This document shows positions 19,853-29,601 of a stretch of DNA of 64,000 nucleotides, piece after piece; positions within the stretch are counted from its first letter, which is position 1; the number at the start of each line of letters is the position of its first letter. A program made the translations under genes and the position numbers. The notes under the pieces were generated by a model, which saw only the letters and a program-made list of their open reading frames with translations, did no database searches and was not told the DNA's origin. This stretch comes from Eretmocerus hayati (lineage: Eukaryota; Arthropoda; Insecta; Hymenoptera; Aphelinidae). The DNA lies in the NCBI GenBank assembly GCA_029851415.1, contig CM056743.1, positions 78,882,186 to 78,946,185 of the forward strand, read 5' to 3'.

Positions 19853-20377
19853 GACCGCACGAATACCGCGCGGGATAGACGTATACCGCACGAATACCGC
19901 GCGGGATAGACGTATACCGCACGAATACCGCGCGGGATAGACGTATACCGTACGAATACCGCGCGGGATAGACGTATACCGTACGAATACCGCGCGGGAT
20001 AGACGTATACCGCACGAATACCGCGCGGGATAGACGTATACCGCACGAATACCGCGCGGGATAGACGTATACCGCGCGGGATAGACGTATACCGCACGAA
20101 TACCGCGCGGGATAGACGTATACCGCGCGGGATAGACGTATACCGCACGAATACCGCGCGGGATAGACGTATACCGCACGAATACCGCGCGGGATAGACG
20201 TATACCGCACGAATACCGCGCGGGATAGACGTATACCGCGCGGGATAGACGTATACCGCACGAATACCGCGCGGGATAGACGTATACCGCACGAATACCG
20301 CGCGGGATAGACGTATACCGCACGAATACCGCGCGGGATAGAAGTATACCGCACGAATACCGCGCGGGATAGACGTG
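19853..20377. repeat. 31 bp tandem array, right (about 15 units plus three 20 bp units)
   Basis: The same 31 bp unit as at 16,877-17,450, in inverted orientation, with three shortened 20 bp units (near 20,070, 20,120 and 20,240) instead of one. The array abuts the g5 promoter on one side and g3 on the other. Unit number and variant order differ from the left array, so the arrays evolve faster than the rest of the arms. Confidence 0.95.
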
Positions 20378-20396
20378 GACTGATGATGGCGTCTCA

Positions 20397-20888
20397 ATGG
20401 GTCTCTACTACAACACTTGCATACATTTCCTCGATGAGAATGGGCAGTCGAAGAGGAAGCTGAAACTGCCGTGCAGCAGGGATGATACCATCACTGAATA
20501 TTGGAAATTCTTGCCGGGTGAAATGGGAATCAGCATAAATTTCCATCATAACGGAGAGTTGTGCAAGGAATGCATCGAATCTGCCAGGATAGATTTCAAC
20601 ATAGTGGATGAAAATCTGTGGGTGGAGAATCGTTTCTTCTACAATTTTGACACCAACTATTACTATAAAGAGCATTCGAAACTTGTGATCACAGACGTAG
20701 ATCTTTATCTCATGAAAGTGAATCGACCTGAGACGCCACTGCTATGCAAACTGAAAGCTTGTGTAGAGAAGATGAATGAGTGTGGGATAAGCAAGAATGA
20801 CCATCCACGTATGGAGTCAATGAACATCAGAGTCGTGGAGGAATATGATTGGATAACATTTTCAGACGATTGGAAAGTATTCCACTGA
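20397..20888 (+). CDS. g3 (right copy): identical protein, promoter deleted
   Basis: Encodes the same 163 residues as the left copy (MGLYYNTCIHFLDE...). The ATG lies only about 20 bp from the end of the 31 bp array, and the TATA-containing segment present in the left arm is missing. This copy is either silent or driven from within the array. The intact frame with a lost promoter suggests a recent deletion or transfer by gene conversion. Confidence 0.7.
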   Translation: MGLYYNTCIHFLDENGQSKRKLKLPCSRDDTITEYWKFLPGEMGISINFHHNGELCKECIESARIDFNIVDENLWVENRFFYNFDTNYYYKEHSKLVITDVDLYLMKVNRPETPLLCKLKACVEKMNECGISKNDHPRMESMNIRVVEEYDWITFSDDWKVFH

Positions 20889-20919
20889 TGGATTAGAAAC
20901 TAGACGACCGTTGAGGATC

Positions 20920-21090
20920 ATGGATCATCGCATGCCATCAATGCCTATTGTGGAGTTTACGCCTGAGCCAATCTTCCCGAGAGGACTTCCAAAACCCATC
21001 ATCAGATACAGGGAGGATGTTGAGAGGCAGCCATGGATCAGGATTCCAACTCGACCACGAGCTATACCAACATCACGAAGATTATTGTGA
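20920..21090 (+). CDS. g6 (right copy): 56 aa Pro/Arg-rich small ORF
   Basis: ATG 20,920 to TGA 21,088-21,090, 31 bp downstream of the g3 stop on the same strand. The product is rich in Pro and Arg (VEFTPEPIFPRGLPKP, RQPWIRIPTRPR). Unknown; it may be a second cistron or chance. Confidence 0.35.
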   Translation: MDHRMPSMPIVEFTPEPIFPRGLPKPIIRYREDVERQPWIRIPTRPRAIPTSRRLL

Positions 21091-21124
21091 GCATTCACTT
21101 ATGGAGGAGTGATTAATTGGATGC

Positions 21125-21367
21125 ACTCCACAGGTGTGGGGCGTGGCTGGGGCCCCCACCAATCTCACTCGTTGAAACTTGCATTGGCCAATCAGAGCTT
21201 TCATGTTGAAACCTGAAGTAGCTGAGTTATCATGTCAGAACTTGCTACGGCGCAGAGCTTTCATGTTGAAACCTGAAGTAGCCAATCGGAGCTGAGTTAT
21301 CAGAACTTGCAACGGCCAATCAGATTCGAGCTGCGGCGTCGGCGGCTCGGGCCTTGGCTCTATAAAA
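21125..21367 (+). promoter_or_regulatory. g2 promoter (right): CCAAT boxes and TATA box
   Basis: Mirror of 15,733-15,975: CCAATC boxes near 21,160, 21,188, 21,281 and 21,316, duplicated GAGCTTTCATGTTGAAACC, and TATAAAA at 21,361-21,367, 35 bp before the g2 ATG at 21,402. Confidence 0.65.
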
Positions 21368-21401
21368 CAGAGGCCGCAGGCTCATCGGCAGCACTCCAGA
21401 C

Positions 21402-21866
21402 ATGGGATTTCACGTCTGTATCCACTTCCTCGATGAGAGCGGAAGAACGAAGAGGGTGAACAGGATGACATCTTCCAGAGGAATCGATGATGATGCCGAT
21501 TTCAAAATTCTGCCAGGCGAGACAAGTGTCAGTGTGAACCTCTATCATGGAAATAGTGTGTGTAAGAAGTGCATGGAGTGTGCAGAACTTTCGTACAATA
21601 TACTCGATAATAGTTTATGGATTGAAGATGAGTTGTATTATAATTTCAACACCGATCAATTCCGTGAATATGGCTCGGAATGTATCATAGGAAATTTTGA
21701 CCGATTCTTCTACATTGATGAAGAAAACCCGAAGAAGAGACATCTGTTGGTTAAATTGAGAAACTATGTGAAAACTATCAAAGATAATGGAATTGGAATG
21801 GAGGAGCATTCACGAATTGAATCATTAGGCATAAGCATTGTAGAAGAAGAAGATTGGTTGGAATAA
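21402..21866 (+). CDS. g2 (right copy): 154 aa protein
   Basis: Identical product to 15,234-15,698 (MGFHVCIHFLDESG ... VEEEDWLE). It has the same TATA spacing and the same stop-within-AATAAA arrangement (GGAATAAAG at 21,862-21,870). The full promoter is retained, so both g2 copies look expressible. Confidence 0.75.
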   Translation: MGFHVCIHFLDESGRTKRVNRMTSSRGIDDDADFKILPGETSVSVNLYHGNSVCKKCMECAELSYNILDNSLWIEDELYYNFNTDQFREYGSECIIGNFDRFFYIDEENPKKRHLLVKLRNYVKTIKDNGIGMEEHSRIESLGISIVEEEDWLE

Positions 21867-22044
21867 AGAATGTTGTCAAATGAAAAAAGAAATGAGAGGT
21901 GGAGGCCCCAACCACGCCCCCACCTGTAGAGCCCAGCCAGTCTCGTTGGTGGCTCCTCCAGTCTCTCGACTCTCAGATCTTATTGATCAATTTATTCCAT
22001 CGTATATACATATATACATTTATACATATATACATTTATACATC

Positions 22045-22504
22045 TTATAAGCTAATTTTCTCATATACCATTTCTACATCATCATTGACCACTACTTCTA
22101 TGTACTCCAATATAATTTCCATCTCGTCATCATCATCATAAGCATAATCTTCATCTACATTAACAAACTCTATGTCCATCGACTCATCTTCGGCATCAAC
22201 TACCTCTGCACCTCCATAAGTATATCTACAGTAGGGGCAATTAACATAATCGCATTCAGGGTAGGGATGCCAAACCCCACCCTCTTCATATCCGTGTTGG
22301 AATCCATTCTGAACAGCGGTTTCGTAATCCATCTGAAAGAAAAAGAAGAGGTTACACTGGGGGTGCCATACTTTTCAGAATCGCAAACTGTGATTCCTTT
22401 CGGAATCACAGCCACTGAAAATCTAAATCCGGAGGGTCATTCCTTTCGGAATCACTCACCTTTTTTTTTCTGGACTTCCAGAGTGATGCCGATGAAAAGA
22501 TCAT
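22045..22504 (-). CDS. g1 (right copy): spliced acidic CxxC protein
   Basis: Mirror of 14,596-15,055: exon 1 is 22,460-22,504, the intron 22,333-22,459 (GTGAGT...TTTCAG on the minus strand) and exon 2 22,045-22,332. The product is identical to the left copy, and the AATAAA is mirrored at 21,991-21,996. Confidence 0.6.
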
Positions 22505-22877
22505 TCCCAAGTATGTAAGGTGAAGGTTGCAAACTCATTTGCATACGAGGTAAACCAGTCGCCACCTAGCGGTGGCGTCCGGAACTATTCTATACGGTAG
22601 TTGCCTGGATCGACTTGGATCGATGCGTACACACTCCTCTTCGATGCGTACACACTTCTCTTCGATGTTTGAGCCACGAGACGCCATCTGGTGGTGATAT
22701 TCAGCACTACACTCGCGTAATTGTACATAATGATAGTGGTGATATTTAGCACTACACTCGCGTAATTGTATGTACAATGATATTTAAAACCGGGTATGCT
22801 TGAAACATTGAGCACAACAAAGGACCAGTGGGCCAGGAGTGCCATAAAGGGGGGGGGGAATTCATCAGCAGTGTCAG

Positions 22878-22975
22878 TAGCGCCATGCCTCCATTAGGCC
22901 TCGGAGCGCCATTGGCCCCGGAGCGCCATTGGCCTCGGAGCGCCATGCATTCGGTGGCCCCGGAGCGCCATTCCT
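22878..22975. repeat. outermost tandem repeats, right end
   Basis: Inverted copy of the ATGGCGCTCCGRGGCC cluster at 14,122-14,220, within 105 bp of the element's right end. Confidence 0.75.
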
Positions 22976-22983
22976 CCACTACT

Positions 22984-23310
22984 TATCTACTCTGAGAATC
23001 GCTGGACTTCTGATATCTAAGCAACCGAGCTCGTGTCCGATACGACGAATTCAACAAATTTCGTCAAAGGAAGAACGACTCGAATAGTTAACATTGAATA
23101 CGATTTAGGGCGAGAGATCGTAGCTAGACAGTTGAAACTTCCAATAGCTCCGCAATAAGGTACTGAATCACTCACATAGGAATCATTTACCATGTTAGCT
23201 GCATCTGTGATCATACTGCTCTCAATCGGTGTGGGTACAATATAGCTGTTTGCGTATTCAAATATTTCTAGCATCCTTTTTGTGTACTTAGGTTGACTTG
23301 AAAAATTCCA
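22984..23310 (-). pseudogene. Copia pol, RT/RNase H connection fragment
   Basis: Minus-strand residues SQPKYTKRMLEIFEYANSY, VPTPIES, then VPYCGAIGSFNCLATISRP follow the Copia pattern 'Q..Y...LL..F.M....V.TPM....PY..AVGSLMYLA..TRPD'. It is contiguous in frame with 13,982-14,111 once the 8.9 kb element is removed. The remnant is decayed, with the TRPD-type motif changed to SRPK. Confidence 0.7.
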
Positions 23311-23436
23311 CCCAGGCTGTTTCGTATTTCCATACCAATATACGTTAGGCGACCATCTGGTGTCGTATCAGAAGTGATTTGAAACTTGCTGTTGTGTCCA
23401 TGCAAACGCTCTACCTTATCAAGTGAGCAAAACATG

Positions 23437-23562
23437 ACTAAATTGAAATCATGAAAATATATTTGATCGGTCTTTGCGAGTTATAGCCAGCTGATATTGC
23501 TGACTGTAACTCGCAAAAGCCGATCAAATATAATTTCATGATTTGAAACTCCCGCGAGTGAT
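23437..23562. repeat. inverted-repeat hairpin (~125 bp)
   Basis: The left arm AAATCATGAAAATATATTTG, then ATCGGTCTTTGCGAGTTA, is matched inverted by TAACTCGCAAAAGCCGAT and CAAATATAATTTCATGATTT around a short AGCCAGCTGATATTGCTG loop. It could be a small MITE. Confidence 0.6.
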
Positions 23563-23744
23563 GAATACGATATCCGATCACATCGATCGAGTGTCAAAAA
23601 TTGATCACATTCATGACTGAATTAAATTTTCCTGAAAAAATTGTGTGATATCTCACAACCGTAGATAGTTTAGGTCGTAGTTCGTGATTAGTACTACCAT
23701 TTGATGAAAGTTGAGCACTATGTTTGGGGTCTTACATTTTTTTG

Positions 23745-24175
23745 ACCCCCTCAAGGAAAGATTCGGCAAATTCGAGCAGATTGAAATGAGTACTATGCAA
23801 TTGGAAAAGAAATTCACGAGAAATTTCTTCTTCTTGCATAAATCGTTCAACGTCAGGACGATTTGCACTGTGTGATGTCGCAGGGATACAGTCATCGACT
23901 GCCACTAACCTGAAAAATGTTCAGAAAGGGAGAAAAGAAACAATATGAGATTTGGAAAATTCGAGCGAATCAAGACAAGTATTGTGCCATTGGAGGAAAA
24001 ATTACCAGACATTTCTTTCATCTGCGCAAATAATTTGACTTCAGGACGACTTGCACCGTGTGACACCACAGAGATACAATCGTAGACTTTCAAACAATTT
24101 GCGCACAGTCAGTGAGATTTCCGGGAATTTTTTTTCCAATTGCACAATACTTGTCTCGATTTGCTCGAAGTTGAC
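23745..24175. repeat. ~180 bp direct repeats plus a partial inverted third copy
   Basis: Two diverged direct copies share AATTCGAGC, AGTATTGTGCCATTGGA, AGAAATTTCTTC, TCAGGACGACTTGCACCGTG and GATACAATCGTAGACT. A third partial copy near 24,145 is inverted (CAATACTTGTCTCGATTTGC). Confidence 0.55.
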
Positions 24176-25719
24176 AAACCTTTTTTTTGAGGGAGGGGGT
24201 CGGGGTCAAGAAAATACAAGACCAAAATAACGCCGGTAGACCATGCACTACAGTGCTCAGACTCCTGGCGGAAAAGTCATGCCAATCAATTTCAGACTCT
24301 CAGCAAATGATAGATCTGATCCCCAAGTGGTCAACTTAAGCGGCGATGTTTATACCGACATAATCACAGCGTCCGCATCGTCCGTCGCATGCCGCGGTCC
24401 CGAAACGTGTAGTAGACCCGTCTGTAACGCATGACCTGACTGCGGCGGCACATCACCTAGTGACCAATTTGGGGCTTTCCGGTGCCGTTGCGGGTGTCCA
24501 AATTGTCATCCTTGAGTGTTAAAATGGACGCGAGTGCCCCGAATGTCGGTGACGGTGTACTGCTGGTGGAAAAGTGGAATCTGGGTTCCTGCATCCCGCA
24601 ACCATCTCTACCAGCATCGAAGGGTCGTCGACTGCTTCCAAGCCAGTTCTTGGCAGGTGAGTATAGGAAGTAAAGCAGTATTTTCCCGGGAAATATAGCA
24701 CTCCGGAGGCACCTTAGGTCTTTAGCAATCAACTCTGCCAAAAGCTAACTCGCTGTAGGATATAGTTTTTATATGCGCTAGGTTATAAGTCTACTGCCAT
24801 CGGTGGGTTACTCAATGGGGCCAAATGTCAACAACTCTTGTTGCACAGCTATTTCCTATGGATTTCACCGGAATTCAGAGTTGTTGAATTGAAAATGGAG
24901 TGAAAATTATGACCCCCCCTATTACAATTAAGATGAGATGAGAATTCCACAGTTCTGTTTATTTTTCCCTATTTCCAGAACCTCGCACTTTGAGACAGAG
25001 GTCTACGTTCTGGGACAAAACATACCCAGAGCATCCCAACAGCCGGTTACTTACTCCAGATATTTCTGCAGACCACCAGCAACCATTTTTGGATGGTTGA
25101 TTATCATATCGGAAGGGTGCCCAGGTATTCATGGTGTTGTGGTCTAGTTGGACCAAGTGCAGATCTCTGTAAGTCATCTCTGATAGAGTACAAAAAGCGG
25201 AATAGATTACTTTTATATCAATTTGCCTGTATATAGTAAGATTTCTTCAATTGTCATGGTGGTAAGTCTCACAGTTTTCGACACTTACTCAGAGAAGAAT
25301 TTGAGATCTTGTGTTATACTTCCGAATTGCAGAATCGGAACCTTCCTGACTCTATTGAAGTTGATGGATCATTAGTTGTTGACTGAAAACTAGTTATTCT
25401 CCATCTCACAGGCGTAACTCTAAGAAATCGCTCTTTCGAATTTCAACACATTCTGCAAAGTGGAACACACAGCATTTGGGATACACTGGATACAGTATCT
25501 GATTTTAGGAGCTCACGAGATACTAAAATGCCGCTAGTTTTTCATGTGGAAGTTCACATAGGTAATCACTCATTCATGATATTGACGTGAGCATACTCCC
25601 GCATTAATTTTTGATCGCCGCGAATATCTAATTTTCACATTAACAATTCGCACGCTTTACCAGCGTACGCTCAGCATAGATCTCTCATCAATTTTCTCAG
25701 GAATTCGTCACAGAACTTT

Positions 25720-26040
25720 GTGTAACTGACGCGCCCCATTACTTCAACGCAATAATGATGCTCCTCGTTGGACACCACAACGTACACACCAGGTTGTGAG
25801 GTTTCCCGAAAAAGAATGTATTCAAACTACCGTGTAACTCGACAGCCCCATTACATTTACGCAAAAGTAACGCTTCTCCAACGTACGGACCAAGTCATAA
25901 AGATTTCCGAGAAAAATACCGGAATCCCTCGTAACTGGGCAGCCTGATAACAACGACGTGAATGTAACACTCCATCAACGTACGCGGCAGATCGTAAATT
26001 CACTCTCATGAATCTTTGCATTAATAGACTCAGCAAGCGT
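25720..26040. repeat. degenerate ~100 bp tandem repeats
   Basis: Three or more units begin GTGTAACTSGACGCGCCCCATTAC or similar, contain CAACGTACG near the middle and end in TTTCCGAGAAAAA. Further CGTACG-rich half-units continue to about 26,150. Origin unknown. Confidence 0.45.
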
Positions 26041-27274
26041 ACGTCACTCCGACGTACACATCGCGGATGCGGATTACGGGTCCCACGCATTACATTCCTG
26101 CTAATATGATGAGCCACTCCCATCACTCGTACGCTTCTCGGGCGTACGGACATGGGCATATGAGGCCGCGCTCTCCGAGCTCATGAACTCAGTCTTCTTC
26201 AGCTCGCCACCGCGACACTGTCTCCACGACGCTTGGCCCATCTGTGGCCTCGACGCACAGCGAGGAATCGAAACAAAGTTTTGGTCGCTAGCAGCCATCT
26301 GAAAGCGTAGGCGCTAATGGCAAGGAATCCGCTTCGATTTCTCGCTGTGCGACGTACCGACTCAACGTGCCCCGCCACGACCGTACTAAGTTGCCCCGGG
26401 GGCATGAGTGATCAAGTGTGCATAGTGATTGTGTTTCGTACCTCGAGTACCGAGTCGCAATTGTATCTTGTAACTGTTAGAATTATTCAAGTGCCTAACC
26501 TCGTCCCTACTCCGACGACCGCATGAGAACGCTCACACACCTGGACCGTCCTAGCCAACGACAAAGACGTCCCAGGACCTACGCATCCCACTCCGAAGAG
26601 GAGCACCGACAAGACCTCTACGGACTTCAACAGGCCAAATGCTTGGCGCTGCTCGGATTGTTGAAAGCCGCGGCCTCAACTCAACAGAACAAGACTGATC
26701 AACCCTAAACTATCTCGTTTCCAGCCAGCGAGTCGCGGGAGTGAATTTTTTCACTCTCATTGACGAGGTTCTCATCCAACAGAATCCCTAGCCCCGTCAA
26801 TATTTTATTATGAATGGATAGTATTCTATTCCCTTCTTTCAGGTACAGTTCATCAGTCAAAATTCATATTATGATAGTAATGAATTGAGAATATTGAACA
26901 TTTTGACCTTTCGAGAACTTCCCTGTCGCAAGTGACAATAACAGAAATCCAAGCAGTTACCTGCGAGCGGAATTTCTGAGTCGAGATTGGGGAGTGGAAT
27001 TACCAAAGAGATATTCAAGCAGTTCACTACGCTGATGACTCCCCAACCAGAATGTGGAGTGAGCGACTAAAACAGGAATTCAAACAGATTCTGCAAAAAA
27101 ATTCTGGGTCATCCCTACACCAGAAATTTGAAGCCAGTGATAGTCGGTTTGTGAGTGAAGTGAAGTGGATTTGATTTTAGTGGTATGAAGGGGATCAGTG
27201 AATGTGGGATAAATAGAATTCTTGTTGGATACGACGTTTAAAGCGCGACATTATATTCTGTCATGGCGTGCTTT

Positions 27275-28500
27275 TCACGGTTGATTCCATACAGTAGTAA
27301 TAATGTCTCGTTGTAGCAACGCGTTTCTCCACGACATGTGATAAACACTCGTTATTTCAGCCAGACGCATAATATACCACGGTATCATGACGAAGTAATT
27401 CATTGTCGCGACCCTACATAGCCGCTTTGGTACTATGTACTCCCTCAAATGAGTACCCGCTCGGTCGGTAATGATAAGTTTTTGCATGGCCTCAAGTGAT
27501 TTTAGAACATCTCCCATCTTGTCTTCATCCTTCTCTGCAAGAATTCCGTCATCAACGAATAAAATAATGATCATCTCCTCTTCTTTACCGTAATAAATGC
27601 ATGGATCATTATCAGTACTAATGAACCCTATGGATTCCAGTTCTTCAGAACATCTTCCATTCCAATCTCTGGAAGCTTGTTCAAGACCGTACTAACTCTC
27701 ATCCAGCAGACAAGGATAACCACTATCGTTATCATCACCTTCTAGTTGGAACATGTGGATAACCTCTATGAGATTACCGTGTAAAGATGCTGTCGTAACA
27801 TCAAAGATCATGAGCTTCATTCTACGGAGAGCAGCCATACTCAAGAAAATCTCATAGGAACACGACGAGCTACCGGACTGAAGATTTGTTTGTAATCGAT
27901 TCCATACCTCTGTTGACAACCTCTCACTACCTAGGACCATCTTGTTTTTCGGTCGAAACCCATTGACACGACGAGGGCTTCGCTCCAGGCGGCAATGGGA
28001 CAAGTGTCCACATTTTCATCTCTATCAAGGCATCATACTGTTCATCCCTGCCTTTCCGCCAATTCTCATCTTTCAATGCTTCTGCGACAGGAATATTTGG
28101 AGCCTCCGGAAACATCATATAATCTTAATATTGCACGTGCTTTAAAGGTTCTCCTGTTTCGGAGATTCCCATTAGCTTGACTTCCAGACTTGACAGACGA
28201 ATCATCAACAGACTCTGGAGCAGACTCATCTTCAGACACTGAGGGTTCAGGGACAAAATTTTCATCACCAGACTCAGCTGACTCAGAGGTTTCATTTTCA
28301 GACTCAACAATGTCACTTTCGGTTACAACAGACTCTCGTCCTGAAAATTTTGGCTCATGACCAATAGAAGTTTCAATTCCTACATATCTAGACTTGACTC
28401 CAATTTTTCATCAGAAATACATCACCTGAACTCACGACATCTTTTTCTCTCTCAATGTAAATTTTATCACTTGGTAATGAAAGATCATACCCGAAAATCA
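27275..28500 (-). pseudogene. Copia pol remnant: linker and reverse transcriptase, frameshifted
   Basis: Read from 28,500 downwards: FGYDLSLPSDKIYIEREKDV, then SGDVFLM (integrase C-terminal 'FGY.....KGYR.YD.....SRDV.F' motif); an acidic/Ser-rich linker (ESENETSESAESGDENF); VAEALKDENWRKGRDEQYDA, then WTLVPLP and CQWVSTEKQDG (RT start); GFRPKNKM...; LMIFDVTTASLHGNLIEVIHMFQ (equivalent of MDVKTAFL.G.L.E.IYM.QPEG); and IIILFVDDGILAEK, the RT catalytic YVDD in the form FVDD. At least three frameshifts or stops interrupt it. No Copia LTR was recognised. Confidence 0.75.
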
Positions 28501-28510
28501 GATGATTTGA

Positions 28511-28901
28511 GAAAGACATTATTTCAAATTCGCTCTTATGTGGACCGTTGAGCATAATAGCATGTCAAAATTTGTAGCAAATGAAAACCGTTATCTACGT
28601 TTCTGTCATGAACAGAGAATGAGGCGGTTGACATCTAGCTTTACGAATTCCATGAGTTCGAGATATTAAAATGGTGAAAGCGCGGGTTGATTGGTTGGAA
28701 CTACTTCTGATGTACCAAGTTTACAACCCACGCTTTCACCATTTCAATATTTCGAAATCATGGAATTCGTGAAGCTGGACGTCAACCGACTTACTCTTTG
28801 TTTATGACAGAAACGTAGATGAGGTTTCATTTTCTCCAAATTTTGACATGCCCTTATGCTCAACGGTTCACATGAAAGCGGATTTTGAAACATTTTCTTC
28901 T
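28511..28901. mobile_element. palindromic MITE, ~390 bp
   Basis: Inverted arms: CGCTCTTATGTGGACCGTTG on the left mirrors CAACGGTTCACATGAAAGCG on the right, and CATGTCAAAATTTG mirrors CAAATTTTGACATG. The centre is near 28,710 (GGTGAAAGCGCGGGTTG / CAACCCACGCTTTCACC). No coding frame. It lies at the upstream edge of the Copia remnant; the exact ends are uncertain by several bases. Confidence 0.75.
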
Positions 28902-29080
28902 TAATAATTTTATTTTCTCAATTTTACTTCACTCCTTATCGCTCGAAATATAGAACATGAATGAAGGATATCAATATCAGCCAGATATCATGAGGAATTT
29001 GGTAGATTTTTCGTCCTTGATGGTAAAAATATGGGTTGATCATTTGACCTTGTCGATCTTGATGAAAATTTTAAAGTTTC

Positions 29081-29580
29081 TGTTCGTGAAAGTCGGTTGC
29101 ATTCGTATATATTCGTGGAGCTTTCGGGAGCGAGAGAGCCAAGGTAGAACAATGAATTCTTCCTCTCCTTAAAATCGTATGATTTTTGATGCCCGCAAAA
29201 TTCTTAGAAATTTGGCAATATCGCTCTCTCCCATCCCTCTCGGCCTCGACGGCGATCTCGCTTCGGCGAACCGGCAGTTGACCACCGACCCCCGAGCAGG
29301 CTAATTATTGTAAGCCTAGCTCACCCTCGCGATTCTCAAAAGCCGCGAGCTCCATCGCATTTTCTTCGCGAATTCGATTTTTCTGCGCCGCGAATTCACC
29401 CCTCACTTCTTTCGCGCCTTTTTCTACAACCAAATGTAGTGGAACGTGGAGTGAATGAATTCACACAAGTTATTATATCAGATATCGAGTGTTATAATTT
29501 TTAGCTTCCACTGCCCTGGCCTCGAGCGCCCCGTCACGATCTCATTATATATATTCATATGTCGGGCCTCACCCGTTTAT
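29081..29580 (+). repeat. BEL/Pao 5' LTR
   Basis: Starts TGTTCGTGAAAGTCGG and ends CACCCGTTTAT. It aligns over its full length with 57,442-57,956, sharing GAGAGAGCCAAGGTAGA, GGCCTCGACGGCGATCTCGC, GGCAGTTGACCACCGAC and TTATTATATCAGATATCG. The divergence (substitutions plus a short TTGGCACATT-type indel) implies an old insertion. Confidence 0.75.
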
Positions 29581-29583
29581 TTT

Positions 29584-29601
29584 TGGTAGCAGAGCGTGGT
29601 T
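29584..29601 (+). other. primer-binding site, initiator-tRNA-Met-like
   Basis: TGGTAGCAGAGCGTGGTT starts 3 bp after the 5' LTR. The first 12 bases complement the 3' end of insect initiator tRNA-Met (…GCTCTGCTACCA). Confidence 0.65.

Larger units (their letters stand above)
14112..22983. mobile_element. palindromic, gene-bearing Polinton-like element (8,872 bp)
   Basis: The ends are 5'-AGTAGTGGAGG and its inverse, CCTCCACTACT-3'. They are flanked by a perfect 6 bp duplication, TATCTA, at 14,106-14,111 and 22,984-22,989. Deleting the element and one TATCTA restores the Copia RNase H motif RVDNQS on the minus strand, so it is a clean insertion. AG...CT ends, a 6 bp TSD and long TIRs are the signature of Polinton/Maverick integration. 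The TIRs are about 3.1-3.3 kb and carry genes, so g1, g2, g3 and g6 are each present twice; g4 and g5 are unique. No DNA polymerase B, retroviral-type integrase, packaging ATPase, protease or capsid gene is visible. Mobilisation in trans is inferred. A 4 bp TSD with AAGTAG ends is the alternative reading, but is less parsimonious. Confidence 0.75.
19853..22983. repeat. right giant terminal inverted repeat of the Polinton-like element
   Basis: Inverse copy of 14,112-17,450. The g1, g2 and g3 products are identical to those of the left arm. Compared with the left it lacks about 150 bp just upstream of g3, including its TATA box, and has a shorter G run (about 22,850-22,858). Confidence 0.9.
23311..27274. 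other. 3.96 kb inside Copia remnant: no gene recognised, several decayed repeats
   Basis: Lies between two parts of the Copia RT, where only some 400 bp would be expected, so it is probably one or more inserted elements. It holds a hairpin at 23,437-23,562, direct repeats at 23,745-24,100 and a ~100 bp tandem family at 25,720-26,040. An imperfect 20 bp inverted repeat (GCACAGCGAGGAATCGAA near 26,255 and its inverse near 26,330) is also present. Open frames (such as 24,457-24,741 minus) have no recognisable motif. Confidence 0.4.

Noticed and set aside
14107..22988. 4 bp TSD ATCT with AAGTAGTGG ends for the 8.9 kb element
   Set aside because: The same bases give a longer, perfect 6 bp duplication TATCTA with AG/CT ends, which matches a known integration type.
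24457..24741. Possible host exon with a donor-like GTGAGT near 24,657
   Set aside because: Product unrecognised, frames open on both strands, and no acceptor or adjoining exon could be supported.
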